From NCBI GenBank assembly GCA_000827265.1, contig KN834817.1:264653-294002 (forward strand): a stretch of 29,350 nucleotides of DNA, read 5' to 3'. The stretch is from Collybiopsis luxurians FD-317 M1 (Eukaryota; Basidiomycota; Agaricomycetes; Agaricales; Omphalotaceae). Below the pieces are notes generated by a model, which worked only from the letters and a program-made list of their open reading frames with translations, did no database searches and was not told where the DNA came from. A program made the translations under genes and the position numbers. Shown piece after piece: positions 10,078 through 20,100 of the stretch. The stretch's first letter is position 1. Each line of letters starts with the position of its first letter.

Positions 10078-11733
10078 TCAAGCAAGGTGAATTTTTCCAG
10101 CCTTCATGCCATATTCAGGGTTGTATAATATAATTGGATTGTGATCCATATCTATGTTACAACTTTCAAGTGCATCCCTAGTTAAGCCTGCTTCAATTGA
10201 CTCCTCAAGTGTCTGTAAATCCTCACCTGCATGTACATTAGATGCCACCAAGGATTCACCCACTATCAGTTTTGCTTGAAAATCATCTCTCAAATCTAGG
10301 CATTTATAATGTAAATTCATATTCTTCATGTGTAGCAAGTCAACCTCATTGAATTGGAATGTATCAAATGCCTCAGACCATGTCTGATTTTCTGTCTTAA
10401 GATCCTTACCGGACCTCCAAGGTTTAAAGAATGTCAACATGGAGCAACAATAATATTCCTGATCTCCTTTATCAGGATGAGGCAATGGTGAACCCAAAAA
10501 GTTTGGGACAACCCTTTTGAATTCCCAAGTGACACTCACAATATGGGAACTCTGTAGCAGGTGGCCAGATGTAAAGCACAGGTCCAAGTCTTCTTTAAGA
10601 GGTGGCTGGTCATCAGAAGCATTTTCCTTGTTGTCAGAGGGTATAGGATGAGAGGACCATTTTTTTCTGGGTTTCTTTACTCGCTTGAATTGGCGTAAGC
10701 ATTTGTATAAGTTATATTGGTCATGAATTTTGGGTCTATGCATGTAATTGAAGGTCAAAGACAGGCCTATCAATTTGCCCTTCCACCAAATTAAGACTAC
10801 TTTGTTGTCTGACCTAGGATCCTCTGTAAGCCAGTACGACTGAGCCTCCAAAACAAATGACTTCCAGTAGAACAAAACAAATTGGTGGCTGCAGTAATGA
10901 TCAGGATTCTGTAGGAGATATAAACAAATCATGGGACTGCCTAACTCCAGTTTTGTAGACAAAAGGTTCACCATTTGAGTCAACAGTTGATGAGTCTTCT
11001 CCTTGTCAGATTGAGAACTGTTCAGTAACTCTGTGTTCTTATTAAATATAGTTTTTATTCCATTGAGCACAACATGGGTTTTTAATCCAGTTTTGGTGAT
11101 ATAATCTGCCACATAGCACACAACAGCTTTTATTGTGGTACCCAAAAGCAAACAGGTAATGTCTGTGTTACATCTCATAAGATATGTCAGTGCCGGGGAG
11201 ATATTGTTCAACCATGCTTCATGTTTTTTCAGGGACAAATGGCCACTTGACAAGTCCATGATGGACTCTTTGAATGTAGGGCACAGAAACCTGGCCTTGC
11301 ATTTATGAAATTTGTTGTTTAAACACAAGACTTCAAACTTGTCCCAATCAATAGTGCTGTCAGCCTTCATTGTGCAGTTACAGTCATGGATATTGGACTT
11401 CAGTAGGAGATTGTCAATGGAAAAAATGTAGTTTTGGTACCACTCACTATAAGTGGAACATTCATCACAACAGTCATTGTTACAGCTGCACACAATAGGA
11501 GGTGGGACAGGTAGAGTTAGTTCTGGACTTACATATGATGGTGACAACTCTGCAACTCTGATGGCCTCTGTAACTTCATCTTTTGAGCCAGTGAGGAACT
11601 CCCCAACACAAACACTTTTAAGGTAAGCAATCAGCCTACTTTGGAAATTGGACGCTGGGTCCAGTAGGCACTCTTTTATCTCCAGGGGAGATAGTTTCTT
11701 CTGTGTGAAAGCTATACCATGTAAATGCAGAGT
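10078..11733 (-). pseudogene. Helitron Rep/helicase, C-terminal half starting at the HUH motif
   Basis: The frame is open from the break at 11733 and begins TLHLHG: the catalytic His-Leu-His of a rolling-circle HUH nuclease (codons 11727-11719). It goes on with SPLEIKECLLDP, VCVGEFLTGS, a Cys-rich stretch (CSCNNDCCDEC), LLLKSNIHDC, CKARFLCPTF, LTYLMRCNTDIT, and AVVCYVADYITKTG, which carries the two tyrosines expected of Helitron Rep (about 11115 and 11103). MICLYLLQNPDHY and FVLFYWKSFV follow. In family members these blocks stand directly behind the N-terminal half found at 3.5-5.5 kb on the other strand. HUH and both Tyr are preserved. The first stop is TGA at 10078-10080, after which the same frame continues into the helicase. 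Upstream of 11733 the sequence is MITE, not gene. Confidence 0.88.
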
Positions 11734-11898
11734 CTCTGGGCTCCCTGAGAGCCCTGAGGTTACTTGAAATCATCCCCAGGGTTCCCCAGAGCACCCTCAG
11801 GGTTCTCAGGCACCCCAGGGATTCTGAGTGATCCTGAGGCTATTCAGGATTTGGGGGGTATCTCTGGGCAACCTGGATTTAAGGGAATTTTCCTGATG
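11734..11898 (+). repeat. Left-hand piece of the CATCAGG inverted-repeat MITE
   Basis: Read on the minus strand it begins CATCAGGAAAATTCCC at 11898, passes the block shared with the other two copies (GGTTGCCCAGAGATACCCCC), and then a GC-rich interior with many CCTGAG/CCTCAGG words, up to CCCAGAG at 11734, where the Helitron half starts. With the 63-base piece at 5512-5574 it would make an element of about 228 bp with inverted termini of roughly 60 bp. ACTCTG is present on the gene side of both breakpoints (5506-5511 and 11733-11728). Confidence 0.75.
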
Positions 11899-12780
11899 AC
11901 TTTACCACCGACTAAGGCAGCTTGAAGGGTGCTGTATTGATTACCACTCTGAGCATCAATATCTGCTCCCTTTTTTAACCAAGATTTTTACTATATCTTC
12001 ATTTCCTCTAAATACTGCAAATTGAATGGGATTTATATGAGGCCTACCCTGGGCATTAATGTCTGCTCCATTTTCAATTACAAGATTGACCATGGCCTCA
12101 TCATCACTGCCTATTGCAGCCTGAAGGGCATTTTGGCAATGGCTACCCTCAGCATTAGCTTTTGGGCAAAGTATTTGCCATATCATTGTTACCTCTGGCT
12201 ATTGCATCTTGAAGAGTACTACCATAATAGCCACCCTATGCATTTACATTTGCACCTTTTTGGGTAGAAGGTCCATCATATATCTGTGTCCAAGGGCAGC
12301 ACTTGCCTGAAGAGCATTACCATACTAGCCACCCTGATTTTGGCATTATTTTCAAGTGAAAGATTTACCATGGCTATATTTTCATTGATGAGCAGCCTGG
12401 AGAGCAGTGCCATAAAAGCCCCCAAGAGTCTTGGTATTACTACCACAGCTCAATAACCTAGGAATAATGGCTGTAAACCCCCATTTTGATGTGGCATAGA
12501 GCACTCCTTTTAAATCACTTTGATTACAGGAATCAAGCAAACCATAGCTTGTTGTCAGCAGCCCTTTCCACACCAAGTAGAAAGCTAGGGCTATATCTTC
12601 CCATCCATCCAATCCCTGGAATTGCTCAAATAATATTCATCTGATTCTGTTATCATATGACAAAAGGATGGTTCTGCCCTTCTAGCAAATTCAGCTATCA
12701 ACAGACTCTGATTGTTTTTGCCCTCCACAAGTCTTGCATGTGTTGCCCAATATCTCACAGCATTGTCATGTAGTGGTATA
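11899..12780 (-). pseudogene. Ankyrin-repeat region of the NLR pseudogene
   Basis: On the minus strand, from 12780: NAVRYWATHARL (the conserved segment before the repeats in fungal NLRs), a linker, GLLDSCNQSDLKGVLYATS with GFTAIIPRLLSCGSNTKTLG (first repeat), FYGTALQAAHQ, then decayed repeats between 12380 and 12190, then QNALQAAIGSDDEAMVNLVI, ENGADINAQGRPHINPIQFA, VFRGNEDIVKILVKKG and GADIDAQSGNQYSTLQAALVGGKV. The last repeat is cut at 11899 by the MITE end, and its missing half is at 5575 on the plus strand. Frames change several times (for example near 12190 and 11955), so it is not translatable. In fungal NLRs the repeats act as the recognition arm and diversify quickly. Confidence 0.8.
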
Positions 12781-13200
12781 CAGTGGAGTGACTTTCAAGG
12801 ACACAGTAATCAGTTTAAGCAGAAGCTGGTCCCTTGACAGAGAGGTCAAGATGGGGATTCAGGTTACAGATGGTAGGTATATATACTGTAGTGAACTGTA
12901 GGAGGGACTAATGCTACTGGGGGATAAGACAAGAAACTAATGCTATTAGAAGACAACAGCTAAGTGACAGCTACAAGAATGAAAGGTATGGAGCATGTGG
13001 TTGTGCGACAGATGTGAGAAGAGAAACAAGGAACACTTCATTAATAAAACAATGACAGTGGGAATGAAATGGAAAAAGAACAATGATACTGTATGGAGTG
13101 CAGATAGGGAGGAGTCATATGTCCAAAAGGTATTGATATGAAAGTTAGTCATAAATGCAGTCATGTGAAGGGTGTATAGTAAAAGGAAAATGAAAGGGTT
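12781..13200. other. Possible insertion within the NLR pseudogene
   Basis: Between the degenerate post-NACHT segment (13.2-13.5 kb) and the pre-ankyrin segment (12.78 kb) lie about 400 bases in which I recognise no NLR sequence in any frame. They are purine-rich on the plus strand and contain short poly-A-like words. They could be a decayed insertion or simply eroded coding sequence. I could not find flanking duplications. Confidence 0.35.
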
Positions 13201-14884
13201 AGGAATAGGTGTTCATACCAGCTTTGCAACAAGCATAACCTTTTAAGGAAAAGGAATCTTTCCGAAACCAAGCCAGTCTGACTTGATTATGCATATATTC
13301 CTGCTTGCATCAAATTTATAATGCATGCTTGAGCAATTCTTCATGCAACAATTGCTCATTGATCATGAATAATTTGACAGTGTGGTCTGAATCATATTGC
13401 CTAGTCAAGTATCCCTTTACAGAAGTATGTGCCAGCTGCACATTTGAATGCAGATTTACTGCCACCAGAGCAGTGTTCACCTTAAGGCCTTCATTTGAGC
13501 CACAATGTTAATTTGGTGGTTAACCCTCAAGACTAAGACCATGTGACATCCAGAAAAGGAAATCTCACCAGTTGAGTGTCCATTTGCTACAATTATTAAA
13601 AATGCCCAGAAAATGTGACCTGTAGGAGTCATCTTATATAGGAAAAAGAATCAACTAAGCTCAAACATGAAGTTAGAGATCAATATACTGGAGACAATCC
13701 TCTAAGACAATTATTTGATCATAAATTGGTCCTGTCTGTGCAGTATGGAAGCCCTTGAGCCTTTGCATAAAGCTTTCAATGGAATACTTATTGGATGAAG
13801 AAAAGAAGGTTCTGGTGGCAAGTACAGACATTTTTTGGCTTCTTGAAATTAACTGTTAATTAAATTTAGTTAGTGCCCTTAATTAAGGCCTTAAGGAGAA
13901 CATTGCACCAGAGTAGAATCAATTATTACATGCATATCAACTTGCATTTCATTAGCCCTGCCATCTACACAGTTTCTGTCTAAATCTACTGTCAAGATGT
14001 CTGCAACTTTCCTGACCATCAGTGGCTCAAATGCATAGGTAAGCCACAAGAGAAGATGATGAGCCTCTTTTATATTTTCTTCCATCTGCCAAGTCTGTTG
14101 CATTGCCTGATTATAAGTTTGCTCCAAGTCTTTAGGCAAGTTTTCTAATGTTCTCTGCACAGCTCTGGCTAATCCATATTTCTTAAGACTCTTAACTGAC
14201 AGTCTACCCAGTGGAACCTATGGTAACATAGTGTGACCTATGCTTGAAATATAGTACTTTCCAACTTACTGTCCCTGCATCTCTTTGTTTAAAGTGCACA
14301 TGACTCCAGCTTTCAAATCACTTCCAAAGTGATATCTTTTTACTTCCTTTTGTAAATATCTTGCAATATCCTCATCAATCATGGCTTTTTGATTATCCAA
14401 TGATATTGTGAGGCATTCTTTCAATGCTTCTGACCAAGGGCTATGGCAGCTTATGAATAAAATATGGAACAGCTGAGGCAGACTTTGCAACCATTCAAGA
14501 ACCTCTGCTGTGTCACAACATTCATCCATAGTGTCCAACCCAATGTATCCCCTACCAATGATTCTCAAAACTTCTTGCAATATTGTAGCCAAGTCCTTTG
14601 TGGCAGGTGAGTAACCAGTGAGACCTTGCTATTACATTTGCCGAAGAGATTTTTCAAATCAGGATGAATGCCTGTCCTGTTGGCCCCAACCTAGATCAAG
14701 AGAGATAATAGGAAGCCCCAAAATCTAGACTTTTGACTGGTATTGTCACATGTATTAAAATAGTGACACCAATCTTCTACTCAAGATCTCTGATGATTGT
14801 AGTACTAGTAGAATAACATGTGAATTAATTTGAATTTCAGGACAAGTTGCAGAACTTGCAATAAAATGGTCTTTCCTGATCCAG

Positions 14885-14936
14885 CTTCAATAGGTTGTCA
14901 GCAATCATTTATTTTATCATATATATTAGCCCATAC
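14885..14936 (-). other. Intron in front of the NLR Walker A motif
   Basis: Donor GTATGG and acceptor TTGAAG. Splicing joins CAG GGT AAA G with CT GGA TCA GGA AAG ACC, giving QGKAGSGKT, the expected P-loop in frame. The 52-nt length is typical for basidiomycete introns. Confidence 0.7.
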
Positions 14937-14988
14937 CTTTACCCTGGATCCAGAGTTTATTTTGGCTTTGCTTCCACTTGATATAATC

Positions 14989-15727
14989 TAGTGTTGCTGT
15001 GGCTCACAAATAAGCCAGCTAATGGCTGGAGCCAATCAGGGGCTGGAGCCAAGCCAGTCAGCCAGCAGGCACCCTCATGTAAGCCAGCTCCCCATGGCTC
15101 CAAGCTGAATGTTGCAGCTTGAAGCTGGCTCAACTGTCAATTGCCTTACAATCATCCAGAAATTCACTTTAGATCTCACATTTCATCTTTTGGTTCACTG
15201 AAGACCCTTTCTTGCATTAGTATTTGCTTCTACTGAAAACTGCATGGATATTTAATATGTGTATCAAAGTACTTTCCTGCAAAAAATACAGCTACAATTT
15301 TTAATCAACTCACATTTTGAGGCTGCATTCAAATTACAGGCCAATTTAAGAGAATTTTGCCATGTCACTATGGTATCCAAACACTGTCACATGTCTGAAC
15401 TACACTGTGCCATGTCACTCACATCATTACATCAGGGAACATAACTATGTCAGTCCACAGCATCTGCTAAGCACTCATTTGAGGCTTAGCACCCTGTATT
15501 TTTTGTTCACTTGTGCCCTTATTGTATTCTACAATCATTGTAGAAGTATTCTACATTGATTTTGAAGGCCTTTTTACATCCAGCTAGCCAGCTTAAAGTC
15601 AGCTTGACTCCAGCTCAAGTCAGCTAAAGCTTTTTCAAGTCAGCTCATTCCAGCTATTGAGCCAGTTGAGTGTGAGAGCCGCAGCTAGGTGAGTTGACTT
15701 GCAGCTAGCCGAGCCGCAGCAACATTA
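14989..15727. mobile_element. Non-autonomous hAT-type element, 739 bp, inside the NLR
   Basis: Termini are TAGTGTTGCTGTGGCTC on the left and, inverted, TAATGTTGCTGCGGCTC on the right. The element is flanked by the perfect 8-bp duplication ATATAATC at 14981-14988 and 15728-15735. Ends beginning TAGTGTTG with an 8-bp duplication fit the hAT superfamily. Subterminal regions on both sides (15001-15140 and 15578-15720) are crowded with variants of CCAGCT/AGCTGG, as expected for transposase binding clusters. It contains no transposase frame. Two CpGs of the right end (CGGCTCGGC) correspond to TG or CA on the left. Confidence 0.88.
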
Positions 15728-15857
15728 ATATAATCAGCAGAGTCCCTGATCCATTGACCAGTGCCTTCAATTCTTTTGTTATCTGCAGCTTGAAAGTTTA
15801 TAGTGTAATCAGGGGCATTTAGCCAGCTCTTGATTTTTCTTTTTTATTGTTTGCTGT

Positions 15858-16290
15858 CAAAGACCTCAAGCTGCTAAGTATGTGCAGTGATGAGTGAAAA
15901 ATTGAAACTTAAAATAACAATGGATGTTCCCCCACATATGGAGGAATGGGAAGCATTGGAAACATGCTATTCACATCTGGAAAAAAGTCCTATAGCCCAG
16001 GTACATATAGGTTGTCCTCAGGCAGTTTAAAGCTTCTCAGGAGCACTAGGCTGCATAGACTGCCCAGGGTGCCAGATGACACACTCCTAAATCTGTGGAG
16101 CCTGAGGATCCCTGGAGATCTTTCAGGCTTCAATGTATAAATGTGAAACAATAAAATATACTTTTCATCTGTCCTTCTACTTACTCTACTCTATATATCC
16201 TAGTCTTGTACTGCTGCTTATATACTGTAGTAGTGTATTTCATTAGATACTTGTAATGGTACATTGTTGCCTATTACTTCTTTCAGGGAG
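15858..16290. other. No gene; CCTGAG-rich patch
   Basis: The first bases are the upstream side of the NLR pseudogene, with a possible intron acceptor but no clear start exon. At 15985-16130 lies another GC-richer patch with CTCAGG, CCTGAGG and CCCAGGGTGCC words, resembling the interior of the CATCAGG MITE. A 64-codon frame here is most likely noncoding repeat. The rest is AT-rich with no signal. Confidence 0.4.
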
Positions 16291-16531
16291 CCTAGGAATT
16301 GGCCTGAAACCTGGGAAGCCTAAGCAACCTAAGCAACTTAGAGTGCCTGAGGCACACCTGACTGACAGGAATTTTGTGGCTGAAAAATGTAAGGGGAAAT
16401 TCTAAAAACAAATAATCATTTTTCCTGAGAAATTAGAATCATTTTTTGTAGGGAAACTACATAATTTAATGCCCGAAAAAGACATAGTACAATAAAGCAC
16501 TTCTCGCAAACAATTTTGTTTGTTTTCTTTG

Positions 16532-16738
16532 TTCATAATGGTCCCTTTCTTGCATGATTAGGGTCATCTTTCTCATAAGATAAAATTGGCCTTTCGGCCC
16601 AGATATTATTATCCTTTTGACCTAGATATAGATAATCTTTCACCTCGGTTATTTATAATCTTTCGGGCCAGATAACCATTATCTTTCCCACCAATTATAG
16701 ATAATCTTTCACATCTGATAACTGTAATCTTGCATGCC
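16532..16738 (+). repeat. Tandem array of nine 23-bp units in the left inverted repeat
   Basis: Nine consecutive 23-base units with no gaps, starting at 16532, 16555, 16578, 16601, 16624, 16647, 16670, 16693 and 16716. Examples: AGATATAGATAATCTTT+CACCTC, GGTTATTTATAATCTTT+CGGGCC, AGATAACCATTATCTTT+CCCACC. A loose consensus is AGATAA-n4-ATCTTTC-n3-CC. Units differ from each other at about a third of positions but keep the 23-base period exactly. Confidence 0.8.
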
Positions 16739-17115
16739 TGTTAAATTTTAAATTTTTCCCCTGCAAAACCAAATGCCTGCTTTTTGCAGAAGCACTCAGA
16801 TTTAGAATACAAAAATCATAATTCTATAAATATCGCTCTGGTAGTTGTACATCATAAAGGAGGAACTCTTTCTCAGAAAGACATAATTTTTCCAGTTGAT
16901 ACTCTGTTAATGCTTTGAGATAATCATCTGGAAAGAAAGACACAGGCCATCTCCTCAGAGGCTTGCAGTCTGTTGTGCACTGTGACCGGCACTGCACTTC
17001 AACAACCTCAATCTCTCACCAGTTGTGACTGTAGACTGATCTATTTCACTGTTGAGTTTGTCACCAAAATATTTATTGCATGACCCTCTGAAGGAGGATT
17101 GATTAGGAACTCCTA

Positions 17116-20100
17116 TGGTGCAGTTCACCTATAGACCACCGGCGCTTAAGTCATGTGAAAGTCACGTGATGGGGCAAGCCTGAGGATTGTGAAGTTTATT
17201 TTTTGGTGGCGAGCACAGTTTTTGTATCTACACCTTGACTATCCTACTTTTTTGCTCTATATTTCATGCCTAGGAAGAAGGCTGCCACTGTATATGCTGC
17301 CTCTGCTTCTCAGGCCTGTGAGAGACATCATACTGCTCAAAAGTCTCCTTCACAATTACCTGTACCTGCTGCTGAACCTCACAATGACCCTGGCCTTGAT
17401 CATGATTTAGATGCCCAATCTGAAGCAGAGGATTCGAGTGAAGATTCGATAGAGGAGCTTGCTGGCCTTGATCTGACCAAATGTCTTGTTTGTGAGCTTG
17501 TGCCTCAATCCAAAGCTTTTGAGATACTCACAGCTGCACAGACACAAAAGGACTGGAAAAAGGCTGAGAGGTCTCTACCAAGGGGAAAGCAAACTGTTCA
17601 TGCTCCACAAACTCTCAATGAGCACAAGCAGCATGAATGTGAAAAATTCAATGCCAATTTAAAATTGCAAGACAGGTGAGTGAACCAAAAAAATGCATAC
17701 TTGCTCATTAACTCTTTTTTGCAGTAGTGAGGTAGAAAAGTTTTGGAATCATTTTGGTATAGTGAGGAAGCAACCAAAACCACTTTTCCCTGTTGTTCAG
17801 ATGCCAGAAGCTCCCCTACATCTCTGAGAATTGGCAAAGCAACTTGCCGCTCAACAAGTTGCTTCTTCTAATTACAACTTTGCTCACAGAAAGCCAAGAA
17901 TCTCCAGCACTTCTGCCACTATCACACTGCCCAATCCAGTCACCTCTTTTGCTGCTCATCACTTACCTTCGAGTAGTGAAACTGTGTTGACAGTCAAGCA
18001 AACTCTGATTGGCCATTATGCCCCTCCATCAGATAACTCTGCCCCAAGCAGTTCAGACTTGAAGGAGCTTGTATTTGATGGCTATCTGTCTGACTTGCAT
18101 TTCTCAGATTCAGAGAGCAAAAATGAGGATGCCAATTACACTCCAATACAGCTTCCAAATTCATCATACATGCTCCTTCATCCAGGCTTAAAGAGACCTG
18201 CCTCAGCTTTACCCTCCAATCCGAGTACTCCATTGAAGAAGTGGAGACTCAATCCAGATCAGTTACTGTCTGCCCTTAAAGATATAACTCACCATCTGAA
18301 GTCTGCAAAGACCCAGTTACATGCAGATCCTGAAGGATTGGAGGCAAGGTGAGCATGTGTTATTCAGTCTACCCTTCATTCCATCATTGAAAATGACTCA
18401 TCTCTGATGCACACTCCATGTGTTGCAGCTGAAGCTGCAATGTTTGCCACAGATTGGGGCTCACGGCTTGTGAGGCACTGGGTCCGTGACTGGATTGATA
18501 CTCAATCTCTGCCTCAATCCAATCGAGGCTGACACTCAAAAATGAATTCTGTGCTTTCAGATCCTACAGCTCAAGAAGTAATTTGTACATACCTTTGTTC
18601 AAATAAATGGGCAGTAAATCCACAAAAGCTTGAACAGTTGATGAGAGGTGAACTTGCTTCAGAGGATGCCACAACATATTGTTGAGAAATTGAGCATAAC
18701 AAGATGCTGCAGGGTCTCAAAAAATTTATTGAAGAGAAGCTTCTTCCTTGTCTCCATGTCAAACCTGCCAGTGCTCTTGGTCTATCTTTATCATCAATGC
18801 ATCGCTTAATGCTCCATGAAGGATTTACCTTTACAATTCATAAAAAGGCCTGTACTTCGATGGACACAAATGTCCAAATGTTGTTTTTGACTGCCAAACT
18901 CAATTTAATCCTGCCATGCTTGCCATTCACCCTTTCCTTATTTGATTCAAAATTGGAGATGTTTCCACAAGAATCATGCCAGAAAAGCTTTTTCGAGACT
19001 GTTACCTTGTTCTGGTTGCACATGATGAAATGGTTGCTCAGGCACATGATGGTCTTAAATATACATGGGTCTTGAATGGCGAGCAACCCTTGAGAAAGAA
19101 GGGTGTTGGAAGAGGACTCCATCAATCAGATTTCATCTGCTCAACTGTTGGCTGGTTAGAGGAAGCCAGTGTGACACTTGAATATGGGAAGAATCATGAA
19201 GGATGTGGACTGGCAAGTTGTTTGCAAAACAGGTGACAGTTCAACCATTTATCTTACTGAATCATATTCTGATTTCAATTCAGCTTCAAGAGAAGTTCTT
19301 TAAAGCTTTTGCTGAAGCTCATAGACCAGGTCATATTGCTGTGTTATTGGTTGATAACTCTCAGGGGCACTCAAGTTATGCACCTGATGCTCCTTGTGCC
19401 GGTGCCATGAACCTCAAACCTGGTGGGAAGCAGGCCCGGATGTGTGCAGGGTGGTTCATGAAAGATGGACAGAAGGTAATTCAGTCCATGATTTATGGAC
19501 CTGATCATGAGATGTATGCAAACCAGGCAAAAGGTATGAAAGCTGTATTGCAGGAGCAGGGTTTACAGTGAGATAACCTCACAGGTACTTGCAAGAAGAG
19601 GTGTGAGGAAGATGCCACTGATTGTTGTGCGAGACATATAATCCAGCTGCAGCCTGACTTCATGGAGCAAAAATCCTGAGTACAAGAAATCATTGAGGAA
19701 GCAGGTGAGACAGTTACGAAGCTCATAACCAGCACACATTCATTTGCTTTTACAGGACACATATGCATCATGCTGCCAAAGTACCACTGTGAATTGAACT
19801 TCATTGAGTACTTCTGGGGCACAGTAAAGCACTGGCTTTGTGAACATTGTGATTATACATTCTCAACTGTACAGAGCAACATGCAACAAGCACTTCAATC
19901 TGTGCCAGTGGAGACAATATGCAAGTGGGAACACTGAACATGGCAGTTTGTTGATGCTTACAGTGAAAGCTTGGATGCGAAAGAGGCTCTATTGAAGGTC
20001 AAACAATTCAGCTCAGTCAAATACAAATCACATTGTTGAATTCTGGAGAGGTTAGTGCAGGCCTTGGATCAAACATGAGTCACAGTTTCCATATATGTAT

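Larger units (their letters stand above)
13201..15825 (-). pseudogene. NACHT-domain NLR (STAND NTPase) pseudogene, N-terminal and NACHT part
   Basis: Reading the minus strand: WLNAPDYTINF and RIEGTGQWIRDSADYI (from 15825), the linker in front of NACHT in basidiomycete NLRs; a 739-bp hAT insertion; KWKQSQNKLWIQGK; a 52-nt intron (14936-14885, GTATGG...TTGAAG); then Walker A AGSGKTILLQVLQL (from 14884). Next are WGFLLSLLI, GIHPDLKNLFGKCNSK, Walker B YIGLDTMDECC (14547-14515), LEWLQSLPQLFHILFIS, DEDIARYLQKEV, a likely intron 14265-14212, WVDCQL, KYGLARAVQRTLENLPKDLEQTYNQA, LLLWLTYAFEPLMVRKVADI, and a degenerate SVKGYLTRQYDSD-INEQLLHEEL at 13.4-13.3 kb. Breaks: stops near 14690, a frameshift at the WVDCQL segment, the hAT element, and loss of the ankyrin end. 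NLRs are intracellular sensors of non-self, but this copy is dead. Confidence 0.82.

Noticed and set aside
3850..10080. In-frame TGA codons as evidence for a recoded genetic code or selenocysteine
   Set aside because: The P450 exons close with a normal TGA stop, Trp is TGG throughout, and the TGA codons stand at Arg positions in a decayed transposon. CpG mutation is the simpler reading.
13305..13511. Plus-strand frame of 68 codons
   Set aside because: It is antisense to the degenerate NLR segment SVKGYLTRQYDSD / INEQLLHEEL and has no motif of its own.
15946..16140. Plus-strand frame of 64 codons
   Set aside because: It falls in a CCTGAG-rich patch resembling MITE interior; the peptide has no globular character.
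16532..16738. 23-bp repeats as a CRISPR array
   Set aside because: Units are directly adjacent without spacers, are degenerate, are mirrored in a second arm, and lie in a fungal transposon.
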